Source: Ceratodon purpureus (lineage: Eukaryota; Streptophyta; Bryopsida; Pseudoditrichales; Ditrichaceae). From it: a stretch of DNA of 64,000 nt. Position 1 is the stretch's first letter. Each line of letters begins with the position of its first letter. Shown here in pieces: positions 25,341 through 37,402 of the stretch. The notes beneath the pieces were generated by a model, which had not been told where the DNA came from, searched no databases, and was given only the letters and a program-made list of their open reading frames with translations. The position numbers and the translations under genes were made by a program. The stretch lies in assembly GCA_014871385.1 (NCBI GenBank), contig CM026426.1, positions 86,928,526 to 86,992,525 on the forward strand, given 5' to 3'.

Positions 25341-25784
25341 GATTGACTTGCCTTATAACTCCTGATGCAGAAAAAGAAATCCGTAAGCAACAATTACAAT
25401 CCCCCAAATGCAAAAGGAAGGGCCCGAGTTGATCGACAAACAGAGGAAAAACAAACATTCAAATTAAACTAAAGAAATCCATACCTTGTGACATTAAACA
25501 CAATAACATAAGTTTCTAAGGTCACTATTTCTAAGCCTTGACGCTTTTCTCTGAAAACCGCCATATGTATAGGAAACTCCGTTTATAGAAAAGGATTTTC
25601 ACTAAAGCAACATTCACCTGAAACATTCCCATGCATCTAATGAATTCCAAAAGGCATTGCTAAAAGTATACCCTAAACAACAAAGAAATTCCAACACTGG
25701 AAACATTTTCATATAACAAACATACACACACACATACACATATACAAATGTACATATATATGTATATATATGTATATATATATA

Positions 25785-25825
<41 letters not shown>

Positions 25826-26139
25826 TCATGTGTACACTTTCCATTGTTAGTCACACTCCATGTCTCGTGTACCACGCTCAACTCTTAGATGCAAGTTCAG
25901 TAATACATCACCAACATATAGATTCTGGAAAGGAAGATAAATTTTGGAGTTTTTACCCATCATCTTCGTCCCGACCATAATTACTGGTTCCAAACACCAG
26001 CCCATCTACTCTTTAGAAGAAGAAGAACTTCGGCCCAAAGGGGCCAATATGAATATAGTGTTTTTTTCATTCTATTCACTAATCTAATGAATCTGAGCCG
26101 CTCTCCTCTTTTGAAGGTAAACACTTTTCTATACTAAGT
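25341..26139. other. Spacer with (AC)n/(AT)n microsatellite
   Basis: No gene recognised. A compound ACACAC / TATATG / (TA)n microsatellite covers about 25,723-25,822. Frames read through it are Tyr-Ile repeats and are artefacts. Confidence 0.6.
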
Positions 26140-26345
26140 GCCTCTAGGGTAAATGCCTTGATGACAACCGACATTTCATCCCCATCAAGGTCTTTTTGAG
26201 TACCTATACAACTAGGTCTCAAGACCCCCGACCATAGTTGGGTGGACTATGGTAGTAAGCACTACATTGACATTGGAATTTGAACTCACAACGACCTCAC
26301 CAGTGTGCTATGACTCAAACTACTACACCACGGCATTGGTGCCTT
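26140..26345 (-). mobile_element. tRNA-derived SINE-like block
   Basis: On the minus strand, from about 26,345, the text reads ATGCCGTGGTGTAGTAGTTT then GAGTTCAAATTCC about 35 bp later. These resemble the A box (TGGTGTAGTGG-like) and B box (GTTCRANNCC) of a tRNA-derived pol III promoter, followed by about 140 bp of unrelated tail. The cloverleaf is not complete, so it is not a tRNA gene. Target duplications and an A-tail were not confirmed. Confidence 0.4.
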
Positions 26346-27250
26346 TCTACTCTCTACAACAACAAATAATCCACAAATTTACTTAAGATGTTACCCTCCT
26401 AGAAGCCAATAATATTGACCATCTCTCCCCCCTCTGAATTTAAAGAGGTTCTATTATTCATTCTCACTTCAATCTCTATCATACTGCCACAGCTAGTGTC
26501 ATCAAAAACTAAAAAGACATGAATTCCGAAACACAAGCTGAACATAATTGAAAAAATAAAATTAAAAAATTGCACTGAATTTTTTATTTTAAAAAGAATC
26601 TCACAAGCTATCCATAAACCTAAGGTCACATATTCATACAAGAAGAGCTCAAATCTTTGCACTACCTCAGCGACTACGTTGAGGTTCAAAGATCTCAACT
26701 TGAATGCCATTGTCCGCTAGCTGATACCTCGCTACCAATCTTCACATCACATCATGGATTGCCTAAAAGCATACAAAAAACCACAAAACAAAAACAAAAA
26801 AACAAAACCAAGGTATGAGAAACTCACCCACAAATCCATCTCCCCCTTCCCCAACTGCTTGCCAACCTCATATCCACCCCCGATTTAAAAAAATCCAAAC
26901 TCCAAACCTGTCACTCACTAACTACGCCTGGATTTGCTGCAACTAGCCAAAGGACAAGTTGGTCCTATGCAGTGTAGTACCCCATTCCTCCATTGCTTGA
27001 AGCATCACCTTCCGCTCCGTTGCTTTCTTGAAAACGAAATCCCTAGCCTAGAAGTATGGTAGTGTGAATGCGGAATGGAAAACGCAGAAACGGAGGTAAG
27101 TGTGCATGCGAAAAGAGATATGTCATTGGACTTTTTAGTAGATTGTTGCGGGACTCTATACAAAGACTCTGTTATGACGACAGAGCCAATAAAACATGAG
27201 TACTGTGGAGCCGTTTGGTTGTGCGCATAAAACACGAATATTTAATGGTG
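26346..27250. other. Spacer without recognised gene
   Basis: Short frames only. The 26,399-26,710 minus frame has no domain. Nothing else was seen. Confidence 0.5.
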
Positions 27251-27253
27251 TCA

Positions 27254-27660
27254 GAGCATCCACACCGGTGGTCCTCAAGCCTCCAAAGCAGAATATATAG
27301 AGGGGCCGCATGCTCTTACGTCTTGCACCGGCGCTCTAGAGTGGAATCTTCGGGTTGTGGGCTCACCAAATTTTGGCCCAGGCTCTAGAGGATGCAGAGT
27401 CAAGCGCGGGCCCTGGAGCACGACTATCGGGGTCGGTGGTGGCGGGTTGAGCACGGATGAGGGAAGACCACGAACAGGTTCCCTTTCTTGCTCCAGAAGC
27501 GGATTGACCCAAAGCCGTCACATCTCCTGCGAAGGATAGCACGTGGGTTTTGGTTGAGCAGCGCTGCGGGACTCCCGAGGCTCGCGTCATACCTCTGCTG
27601 CGGAGCCGCGCCATACTTCTGGTGCGGAGCCCGGGTTGAGGACCACCGGTGTGGATGCTC
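27254..27660. mobile_element. MITE, 407 bp, 25-bp perfect inverted ends, TCA duplication
   Basis: Starts GAGCATCCACACCGGTGGTC and ends with its exact complement; 25 bp match perfectly. It is flanked by TCA at 27,251-27,253 and 27,661-27,663. The interior is GC-rich and has no convincing gene. GAGCATC ends with a 3-bp duplication fit PIF/Harbinger-type or CACTA-type MITEs; the family is not fixed. Perfect ends and duplication suggest a recent insertion. Confidence 0.85.
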
Positions 27661-27663
27661 TCA

Positions 27664-29073
27664 AGGTCGTAGGTGATAACTTATAAGGTCAACTGGCCTT
27701 TGTAGTTGTCCCTGCATGTTTAAGCCGGGTCTCTACAGCGTGTGCGGATCCACAGATAGACGGCATAGGGATCCACTACAAATGGATTGGTTTCGACGAT
27801 GGTAGATGGTAGTATCTTGAGACAGAAATAGTGATAGAAAATATTCAAATTCAAAGTGCATGGAGTAATTGTGAGATGAAAGCTCCTTCTGCTCTGCGTA
27901 TGTCCGGTTGATTGATGACTTCTTGTGGTTAATGACTTCTGTGGTTGATGACGTGGATGATATCGCTTGGGTTGATGGTGGGGAGTGTGTAGGTGTAGAG
28001 GTTAGGCTGGGTGAGGGATTCTTGTGCTTTAAGGAGTCTTGGTGTTTCCGGGTTGTTCGCAGTTCTCTGTGGTTTTGAAGTTCGTCTCAGCATTAAGGTG
28101 GGTGAGGTTAGGCTTCGGTTCCTTATGCTTTTGCAAATTTGAGGGCGTTTCTGGTTTGAGTGACGATGTGGAGTTTTTGTCGTTTTGTGAGCAACGTGGT
28201 GGGGTTGTGCTCACCAGGTATGACCCGTGGATTTAGTCTTGAATAGAGTTTTCTGTTCGTGTTTTTGGACTCCTTGGCTTCCTTTGATACTGTGCTGGGT
28301 TCTGCCTGAGTGTTATGCCAGTCGCGGTTGGAGCTTCTGTAAGATCTGCTGTAGTTTTGGTTGTAGTTTTTGACTTGCAGTTTGAGATTTTCAGGGCGGG
28401 TTAGACCTTGGTTCTTGGTGATCCTGCCCTTGTCATCTGTTTTGGATTGTCTTGGACACGGGGCGTCTTCAGAGAGGACATTGGATACTAGAAGCATTTA
28501 ATTGCATCTTGACCTAGTCCTTGTTTCTGAGTCTTTTTAACAGCTCCGTCACTTAAATTTGAAGAGACGTTCGTGCAGTTCGTTAATGATTCACAGGAAC
28601 TGAGGTCGTAGCTATTATTGTTCCTCGTTTTAGCACAGTAAGTCGAGTCTGCGCGTTTGCTTAGGGTTACCGATGCTTCTTATTTCTTTCTGGATTTTCG
28701 TACTTGGAAACGACTGGATACCGTATTTTAGCACTCTTTTCTTTTGTTTGCTGGTAATGTACTTACAGACAATTAGTGTCAATTTTTCTCTGTGAAATAA
28801 CCCTGTCCGATGGTTTCACATTATGAGACATTCCAAGCATTCCTGCCAAAATTTGTGTATCTGTATGCTGAAAACCGCAAGTCTGAAGTAAATGCAGCTG
28901 TGGATTAAATTTGATAATTTTTTCATGCAGGTGAGTTAAATTTTTAAGGAAATATATTTTCCTACTCAGGAGGCAGCAGTGGAGAGTAAGAAAATTGAAC
29001 AGCGGCTTTGGGCGTGACGCCTCGTATCGATAGTTTGGAGTAGTTGTAATTAGTAGTAGTGGTTACAGAAAGT
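27664..29073. other. Upstream region of the MUB gene
   Basis: No gene recognised. GT-rich plus-strand text at 27,900-28,200 and a splice-like pattern just before the gene (TTTTTTCATGCAG, 28,918-28,930) are compatible with leader exons and 5'-UTR introns of the MUB gene. Confidence 0.35.
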
Positions 29074-29634
29074 ATGTCTGTGATGTCGTTGGAAGAGTCC
29101 GTGGAGCTCAAGTTCCGTTTACACGACGGAACAGACATAGGTCCCAACAAATACGCTCTAGCAACTACAGTGGCCAACATCAAAGAGAGTGTTCTCAACC
29201 ATTGGCTAAAAGGTCTGTATTCTCACTCTCAATTACTAGGTGCTTGTGGCCAGAAGTTCATTTTAACACGACGGAATTAACAGATGAATCCGTGATTTTT
29301 CCGTGCAGAAAAACAAAATGGTCCAAAGTCGATTAACGACTTGAAGTTGATATACGCTGGTAAAATTTTGGAGAATTACAAAACTCTTGCTGATTCTAGA
29401 GTATTGCTGGGGGAGATTCCGGGATGTGTAATCACCATGCATGTCGTGATTCGGCCACCCACAAATGATAAAGCTAGTGGTACCATACCTCCATCTACCT
29501 CCTCTGGTTCTGAAGACTGTGTTTATGATTTCTGTATATGTTCGACATTTTTCGGTAGTTTATATGATTATAAGCACCACGCTTATCATGGTTGGATTAC
29601 ACTAGTAGCCGCATTTCTATCGTATTACTTGTAA
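29074..29634 (+). CDS. Membrane-anchored ubiquitin-fold (MUB-like) protein
   Basis: Exon 1 is 29,074-29,212, the GT-AG intron is 29,213-29,308 (96 bp), and exon 2 is 29,309-29,634. The join restores Glu in '...NHWLK-E-KQNGPKS', giving about 154 residues. The product matches plant MUB proteins: 'VELKFRLHDGTDIGPNKYA', 'TTVANIKESVLNHW', 'INDLKLIYAGKILENYKTLA' and 'VITMHVVIRPP'. MUBs are ubiquitin-fold proteins that are lipidated at a C-terminal cysteine, sit at the plasma membrane and recruit E2 enzymes. The usual length is about 115-120 residues with a final prenyl or acyl Cys motif. Here the domain is followed by 'CVYDFCICSTFFG' and a further 27 residues ending 'ITLVAAFLSYYL', with no CaaX box. 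This may be a missed last intron or a real alternative tail. The ATG at 29,074 was preferred to GTG at 29,059. Confidence 0.85.
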
Positions 29635-31754
29635 TTATAATGAGATATTGTAATCACATTGTTGCACTGTTAGTTGATTTTGACGTGGCCCTCTTTTGGG
29701 TACTGTCTATGCTGTGAGAGGTCTTTTGAATCCTAGAGAACTAGTGTAAGTGCTATGCTTACTATTCTATTAGAGATGGACAATAAATTAGCAGAAGACC
29801 CTGTCACTAGTTTGGCCATTCTTATCGTCGATTATGTGACTGTTGGAACTTTGTTGTATAGTGCATGACTTTGGCTTACATTCTTTACTTCAAATCGGTG
29901 CATTCTCTTCGTCATGTAGATTTTAGAGTACTATCGGTATGTCCAGTATTGCTGGAATTATGTTCAGTTCATTCTTCCACAGTTCGAGAAGCTTCAGGAT
30001 ATTCTCTGTGAGTTTGTCATAGAATTAGCTACAGTTGGGTAGGGTCATTGAAGTTTTTGGGAGTCTGAATTTAAATATACTGTATCTCGAATTCAGTGCG
30101 CTTGTGCCGTACATGTGGTCTTTCAACTCTTTGTCTTCGTCTGTTCGTTTTCTTGTGTTAATTTGATGTCTGCTGTGTTGTCATATGCATTGAAACAGAA
30201 AAACAGCAGTCAGAAACCCCCAAGAGCCAAACGTGCTGCTGCACAATACTTTAGCTTTCTGGGAGCGCTCTATATGTGTAGGGAGGGAAATTTAAAGGAA
30301 AGCTTCGGGTTCTAGGTGAGAGCTCGAGACAACTGGGTAATGAGGCAGTGGTAGAGTAGCTGCCGCCTTCCTCCCTTAAGTTCGAATTAAAGACTGTATA
30401 TTTACTTAGTGCAAAGTCATTCTTTGGTGTGGTGTTTCTATCATGCACGACGCTTCGTTATAAAGAGCCAGCAGAAGTTGCTCTTGTACTAGCGAATGCA
30501 GCATTGTACAGTGCGAATTGTACAGTGCGAATGCAGCAGTATTTTTTTGTTGAGCATCCCTTGGATTTGATTATACTTTGTGAGCGTTTCTTGGGAGTGA
30601 AGCAGTTAGTCACATGGGAAGAGACAAAGCTATATGGCCAGCATGGATTGCGGTGTTTCTTCCTGCACTGGAGTATCGCCTTTCTAGTTCGAGAGCACCA
30701 TTGAAGTTCCCCTTACCGCAAATGTGCAGCTCTGTCTAATAATGTTGGGTGCACACTGTTGTGCAAGGGTACGCCAATGTTTGGTTCTTCCTTACATGGC
30801 TGAGAGTTTTAGTATTGCTATTAGGCAAGCTTTTAGAATGTATTCACTCCTGTGTTCCCTGTTTGTGAGTTTTGTTGCCTACTCCTACTAAGTTTTGATT
30901 GGAGGCAGGCACAACATCCTGCTTTGCCTCTACTTGTACGATGGATTGTGCCTGCGAAAGAATTTAACTCTTATTAATATGATTAAAGAAAAAGTCCGGG
31001 GTGGATTAAAGAGGAAGTCCGGGGTGGATTAAAGAGGAAGTCCGGGGTGAAGACAATTACTCCATTCACAGGTCAAAAGTTGCTTGATTGATACTTGATT
31101 AGAAGAGATTGTGATAAGGAGAGAGCTTTGAGAGAGGCGGAGAGAAGGCACACAATTAGGTTTACAAATGGGATAGAGTCTATCCTAGGGGGACTTACGT
31201 TTTATAAGCCAATTAAGGGCTTGGATTCATTTTACACTAGAGATGTATTTAGCTTCTTTTAGATTGATCAGGTTATTGTTCATTATCGCAATGCTATAAT
31301 CTGAGATATGGTACCTGTAAATGAAGTACATAATTTGGAGATGAGCGAGGCCTATGTTGCTGGCACAAGTTTATTATAGGTGCCGTTACGTACCATCTGA
31401 TTTCTTTTTACACATGCCTTTAGGAACTTGTGTTCTTTCTCTTTCTATGTTTGTTTTTATTTTTAACTTCGAGTTAATTGTCTGAAGTCCACCCTGGCTC
31501 CTGTATTTGTCTACCCTGGCTCATGTATTCGTCTAGAGTGTTGGTATGCAATTGAATTATGGCGCAATACTTAGCGGCAGCTGAAGTATTTCAACTTGAG
31601 TGATTCAGCTTTGGAGAGGGAGTGAGAGATTTGCACGAGTGTATTGTATAGGGGAGTGCGGCCATGGAAACATGTCTATGCACATTTAGGTTTGGATACT
31701 GTGCTTCTGCTGTGCTTAGTGAACAACCAATTTGTTTGGTAATTTGTAATGTAT
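29635..31754. other. 3' flank of MUB gene and spacer
   Basis: No coding gene recognised. A tRNA-like text lies at about 30,336-30,395 (TGAGGCAGTGGTAGAGTAGC ... AAGTTCGAATTA), perhaps a SINE head. A short 15-bp duplication, TTGTACAGTGCGAA, is at 30,508-30,535. The region ends at the terminus of element B. Confidence 0.5.
30994..31048. repeat. 23-bp tandem repeat, about 2.4 units
   Basis: GTCCGGGGTGGATTAAAGAG plus GAA repeats at 30,994, 31,017 and 31,040; the last unit is partial. An imperfect half unit precedes it. Confidence 0.85.
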
Positions 31755-31794
31755 CATTAGGTGCAAAACGGGGTCTGGAAAAGGCCGTGTAAGC
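31755..31794 (+). repeat. Left terminal inverted repeat of element B
   Basis: Forty bases, identical in complement to 41,244-41,283. It has a bipartite form, CATTAGG then about 22 element-specific bases then AGGCCGTGTAAGC; compare copies A and C. Confidence 0.95.
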
Positions 31795-32552
31795 CTGCCC
31801 TTTCTAGGTGAACCCCCTGCCCAAATGCCGCCCTATCGCTGGCAGCGGGTGCGAGGATCGCTGCACGCAGAGTTAATAGGGCGACTTAATGGTCTCGGGA
31901 TGGGGTTGCGGGGCGGGGTCGATGTGCCTAGTGGCGCCGAGGTGGCTGCCTTGTTTGGTGAACCATGCCTTCTCGCATTTATTAAAGTTAAAGCCCGATT
32001 CGAAGGAGAGATGACAGGAGATTGGTGTCAACTGTTTCAAGATTCGAAGTTTGCTGCCACAACGGGAAGAAGCCATGGAGCTCGGTTGACACTAGGTTGG
32101 TCTCTCCACCTGGGAATGGGGAGAATCGAAGTTAGGTGCGTAGAATTTGGGTGTTGCAGGACCAACGACCCAATTCGCAGGTGGAATTCGAGAGAGTCAA
32201 GGGAAATTGTGAGAACTAAACCAGTGAGCATGATTGTGCAGATACGCGTTGGCAGCAGTTACAAATTCGAGCAGCAAGCATTCGAAGGGTGTTCTTGCAA
32301 CACCTACTGCCGTGGACTGAAGATGTTGTGTAAGTGTCGATTTCTCTATGACAAGTTTGGGTCGTGCATTTGTACATTGCATGCTATTCATTTGATCCAG
32401 CAATTTCCTTGAGTGGCTATGGTATAGGGTTTGGTTGTTGTGAACTCTACAGTTTTGGGTATATGGCAATCTTAAAAATGATTTTCTGCATACTCTAGGT
32501 CGATTCGGGGCCTTGAGAGCTTGAATCACTACTTCGGAATTCTGGACTCTCG

Positions 32553-35500
32553 ATGGCAGTACGAGGGGTGGAGCCTTTAAGCTACCGTGTTGGAATTTTC
32601 CTTCATGTAGGCTATGCACCACTTGTTATGAGAGGTTCATTGAGATCCAAGCAACTCTGCCCATCAACATTTCCAGGACGGAGGGCAGCCGGGAATACAA
32701 ACATTGATTTGTGGATCGATGGCAACATTTACCCGGTTGATCCAGGAACAGGGAGGCCACCTCCATTCAGAACTCTTCGAGATTGCCTGGAATTCATATG
32801 TCATAGAGAGCAAGGTCTGTATGGATATGCCCGCAGATTGGGTCTCGTTGATGGAGGAGGACCTACACGGCGTGAGATGGAAATGCAGTGCCGACATTTA
32901 GAAGAAGAACTCGGGAAGGTGAGAGACGACCTTGCTGACAGCAAAGAGAGGCTCGACCATAACAGGGACATTGAGGATACATGCATGCAATTGCGGGTTG
33001 AATTGGAGACTTTTCGAACTGAGATGAGCAGCATGGAGAGAAATCAGAGGGTGACGGTGCAGGGCTTGGAGACTGAGGTGCGTTGCTGGCAGCAAGCAAG
33101 TGAGCGCCTACCGGAGGGGCCTAGCCCTTTGAAGGACACCCCTATGGAGATGCGACGTAGGGCTCGACCGCTCAGGGGGATTCATGAATTGAATCATGGT
33201 TCAGGGTGGGCAAAACGCAGAGTGAAGCTCGTTAGGACGCATTTGCAACCTCATCTCGTGGATGCTGTCAACGACAACCGGGTCAACCATGAGAAGCAGC
33301 GACTTCATGGGGATAAAGCCTCCCAAACAGTAACTGCTGTAGCGTTAGCAAAGATATTGTCTAGGCATGAAGGTCTCAGCCTCGCAACTCAGCCATCTAT
33401 GGAGCATGTTAAGAGAAAGAGTGCTAGTAACGTCCTCAAGGCAATTGGAAAAACGGTAGGGCCTAGTAATATTCTTGCTGCCTGCGACCAAGCAGGGGTG
33501 TCCTTGAAAGGTTATGGTGCAATTTACCAAGCCGTGAAGGCTCCAGTTCGGGATTTGGGCAAGGATGCCAAATCCAACATACTACCTAGTCCCTACCACG
33601 TCAAAAGGCTTCGGCAGGAGCTAAATGCGAACTTGCCACAATTCATTGGCTAGTACTACCACGCTGAGGGAAGGATGGAGCTGCCAGCAGTGTCAAAGAA
33701 AACCAAGAAATCTGAGGAGCAGCAAAAGGAGGTGGTCTTAGATGAAAAAAACTCGCTATTCACGGACCTTGAGGTAGTCCAGCAGAGCATGGTGATCTTT
33801 TATGGCATCACGGAGTCAGGTATGCATCCTCTTCTTCTCTTGTTGACAGCAATGGTGAATGTCCGTTTGGTGCCAGCAACTGCATTGTGTGTCTTTAACA
33901 AAGGAAGCTAATTCGATTGCATTACAGAAACATTCTCACGTGAGGATATTCTTGCAGAGTTGGAAGGGGCTCCGTTGATATTTGTCCTCAAGCTGGATGA
34001 GGCAGATATTATTAACGGGAAGAAATTTGAACGTGTTAGCATCACGTTGATGAATCGGGCTCTGGACACTAACATTCAGGTGGACCACGAGAGGTACTTC
34101 TCAGTACAATCAGAGCAGGAGATTTGGCCAGTTGCCACGTTTCAGGTCGAGAAGGAGTCCTACGATGTTCTCTCGTGGATATTTGGAAAGTCGAACATCC
34201 CGGCTGTGATAGCAGCGCAGTCAAGTGGCGAGAAACTCACGGTCCCCGAAGTTGGAGAATTCCAGGTGGAGTGGCATCTTGCTGCGGACATGAAGACGAT
34301 CAAGTGTATGTACGGGCTCCAGTCAGGGCCGTCGTGTGCAATGAACTGCATATATTGCGACCAGAAGAGGATAAAGCCCACTGTGGGGACAGCAAGCCAG
34401 GCAAACGCTGCCATCAAGAGCTGTGGTAAAGCAAACTGGGTGGGGGGGCTATTTTCCAGCAGCGTACCTGAGGAACCTTGTGACATGGCAACATCTACTA
34501 GGTGGAGGCCTATCCTGCCGATTCCTTTGTCCAGAGTACACATTTGTACATTGCATGCCTTGGTTCGATTGACGGAGAAGATAGTGCACATGCATATCAT
34601 GTATGTTTGGAACATACAGAATCAGAGACTGAGGGCTACTGCAATTGAACAGATGGAGAAGTCGTTGTCCGCGATTGGGGCTCATGGTGGAAACGTGGAG
34701 ATTAAGAGGGACCCCAAGCTCAGTGGCAACACCGGAAACGTGCCGCAAAAACCCTCTTTGAGTAGTACCGTTGCCAGCAGGCTTTTTAGGCCAAACGTTT
34801 GGTCTGGAAATGATAAGGCCTGTAAGGATATATGTCAAGCTGAGAATAATAATGCCGGAAGTGAAGCTGACCGCATTGCAAAGTATCAAATGTGGCAAGC
34901 CTTTGAAGAGGTCGTACCATATTTGACAAGATTGGTGTTGACAGCAGAGCAACGGATGCAATTCAAGCACAAGATATACAAGTGAGAAAAGGCATACTTA
35001 AAGGCCTTCGGAGAGGAGCATGTTACCCATTATATGGTATGCTCACGGCTTTGTCTGTTGTTGCTTTTGATCTTTTTTCAATGAACCGTCTACTTGAACT
35101 AAGTATCCGGCTTTTAACTTCCTTCTTCTTGTTGACAGCACGTAATTGTACGGCACTCCACTTGGTTTGTGGAACACTATGGGAGCTTTGGAGTGTGGAG
35201 CTGCTAAGGCATGGAGAAATGACACCACCAAGCGTAGGCGGCACATCAAGCACATACAGCCCATGGTGGTGGGAAAGCCCGTACTAGTGCGATTCTCCAC
35301 CAGATCCAGCATTGGTACCGAAACATACAACATCGGTATAGGAAAAACATGGAGATCCAAGGACCTGTTTCTGACCCGGATGCCGGAGCACGGGTCCTAG
35401 CGGCGTCTAGGAGACGCGAGCGGTGGCAACAATCAAATGCTCCCATCGCCTACGAGGAGTGGAGTTCAAGGAGGAGGCGTGTTGGAGGAGCATATGTTCT

Positions 35501-35708
35501 TGAAGAAGTCGTGGAGGGCAAAGGAGATGGCATGATGGAAGAAGAGCCGGAATGGAATGCCAACGGGGACATGTTTGGCAGTGGGGGCGAGGAAGATGAA
35601 CAGAGGGACGCTGCTGGCAACTATGAGGACATGGCGGATGCTGGCAACAGCGGTGCCGGGGAGGATATTGCCCCCGATGTCGACATTGCACATGCTGACA
35701 GTGACTAA
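32553..35708 (+). pseudogene. Candidate transposase of element B (three exons, stop-interrupted)
   Basis: Exons 32,553-33,819, 33,928-35,036 and 35,139-35,708; both introns (108 and 102 bp) are GT-AG and keep frame. Exon 1 encodes a coiled coil (about residues 100-190) and a basic region. Exon 2 has 'IFVLKLDEADIINGKKFERV', 'HLAADMKTIKCMYGL', 'CAMNCIYCDQKR' and 'LSRVHICTLHALVRLTEKIV'. Exon 3 has 'HVIVRHSTWFVEHYGSFG', 'GMEK' and a very acidic tail. The spaced acidic residues (D in KLDEAD, D in AADMK, E in GMEK) with a CxxC finger resemble DDE-type eukaryotic transposases; this is inference, and no named superfamily is claimed. The frame stays open except for TAG 33,651, TGA 34,983, TAA 35,205, TGA 35,220 and TAG 35,235. 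All five are explained by C-to-T changes, and there is no indel. ATG 32,553 is a guess; an acceptor-like TTTCCAG at 32,673 suggests an upstream intron. Confidence 0.6.
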
Positions 35709-36853
35709 GGGGCTCAGAGTTTATATGTTTTTTTGGATATACAATGTTTTCTAAAATTATGTTTCCAAAAATTATGTATTCACAAAAATTATGTTTTCAA
35801 AAATTATGTTTTCAAAAATAAACTTGCTTTTGGACTCTTCGATGTTTGGGGCCGTGCTCCGGCATAATTTTTTGTTTTTGGACTCTCTAATAACTTTTTG
35901 GACTCTTTCCAATTTTCTAGATTTTTTTTTTTTTAGTTTTTCATTTTTTAAAATTTACCCAAATTATAAAATATAAGGAAAAATATTTAAAAATAAAATA
36001 AATTACTTATGAGGAAAAATAAGAAATATCCAAAATAAATTTAAAAATGAAATAGTAGAATCAAATACACTTTCTGGCGGAGTTATAGTAGAATAGATTA
36101 TAAGAATTTCATAAACTTGTACAAGTCATATTCTTCAATTTATCGAATATGAATAATGATTTATACACCTTTGTATTTTTCAATTTTCATTTTTTTCTCA
36201 TTTGATGTTATCGAAAGTCCCCTTCAGAACTACTAATTAATAATTTTTGTTATGTTTCCTAACAATTGTTATTTTTTGAGTTTGCTTTGTTTTGGTCCTA
36301 ACTATTTTCTTTTCCTCTGTTGTCTCTTTTTTTTACCCCATTTTTTCCTAGATACAGAAACTGTACAATGAACTGTACTTGTACATTAGATAAGACATAA
36401 TTAATCGTTGTTGGTTTTTTAAGATAATCAAAAGTTAATAATTGTTTAGATTATATTATTTCCTTTCTCCGAATCTTATTTAATTTTCCCACCAATCATT
36501 ATTTTAGACCTTTTCTTGTTTTGGTTCCTTTTTTTGTTTTTTTATATTCATTTTTTTCCCTATTCATTTTTAAATTTAATTAGTTTCCCAACTTCTCTTA
36601 TTTTTTTCCCGTAGAAAATATTTTTAAAATCGCCATGTAAGGTTTTATTTTCAATTCGGTTTTTATTTTCAGCTTTGGTTTATATTTTCATTTGGTTTTC
36701 CTTCCAACTTGAGATAATTCTCTTATCTCTCATCATTTGTTTTTTGGTTTTTTATCTTTTTTTATTTTATTTTTTACTTTTATTATTTCCTCCATTTATT
36801 TTTTAAATTTTTTTTCTCTACTCATTTTTAGTTACTTTCTTGTTCTTGTCCTC

Positions 36854-36903
<50 letters not shown>

Positions 36904-37402
36904 CTTTCCTCGTTTTTTTTTATTCAATTACTTTTATTTTCATTTGGTTTTTTTATCTCTTCATTTAATTCTTTTTCCATATAGATTTTAGACAGCTCTC
37001 TTATCTTTCATTATTTAAGGTTTTGTTTTGTTTAGATTTTTATCGTGTTGTGTGTTTTTTTTTTAAAATTTTTTTTTTAATTTTATTTTTTATTTTTTTG
37101 ATTTGTTTAATTTCAAAGTACAAATAAGGTTTTATTTTCAATTGGTTTTTATTATGTCTTCATTTGTTTTTTTTTCCTTCCAATTTCAGTTAATTCTCTT
37201 ATCTTTTATTTTTATTTTTTTTCTGGGGGGTTTTCATCTTGTTTTTATCTCTTTGTTATTCTCCCAATATTTGTTCAGTTATCTTAAAAAAAAAAACTTA
37301 CATTAGTTTTTTTTATTTTTTTTTAAATTTTATTTTTTTATTTTTATTTTTTTTTCTCAAATAATTTTAATGTGATGGGACTGTAGAGGAGACTGCCTTA
37401 TA
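35709..37402. other. Very AT-rich spacer inside element B
   Basis: T-rich low-complexity DNA without genes, including T44 at 36,860-36,903. Apparent Phe/Leu-rich frames here are compositional artefacts. A small GTAC cluster (CTGTACAATGAACTGTACTT) lies at 36,361. Confidence 0.75.

Noticed and set aside
25614-25881. Tyr-Ile-Tyr-Ile frames
   Set aside because: Translations of an (AT)n/(AC)n microsatellite.
30336-30395. tRNA gene
   Set aside because: Box A- and B-like words are present but no acceptor stem or cloverleaf can be drawn; at best a SINE head.
32197-32622. 141-codon frame, minus strand, identical to 136-561
   Set aside because: Its conservation comes from recent duplication of the transposon end; it is antisense to the element's leader and shows no domain.
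36737-36991. Phe-rich membrane-like frame
   Set aside because: Produced by T-rich low-complexity DNA including T44; not evidence of a membrane protein.
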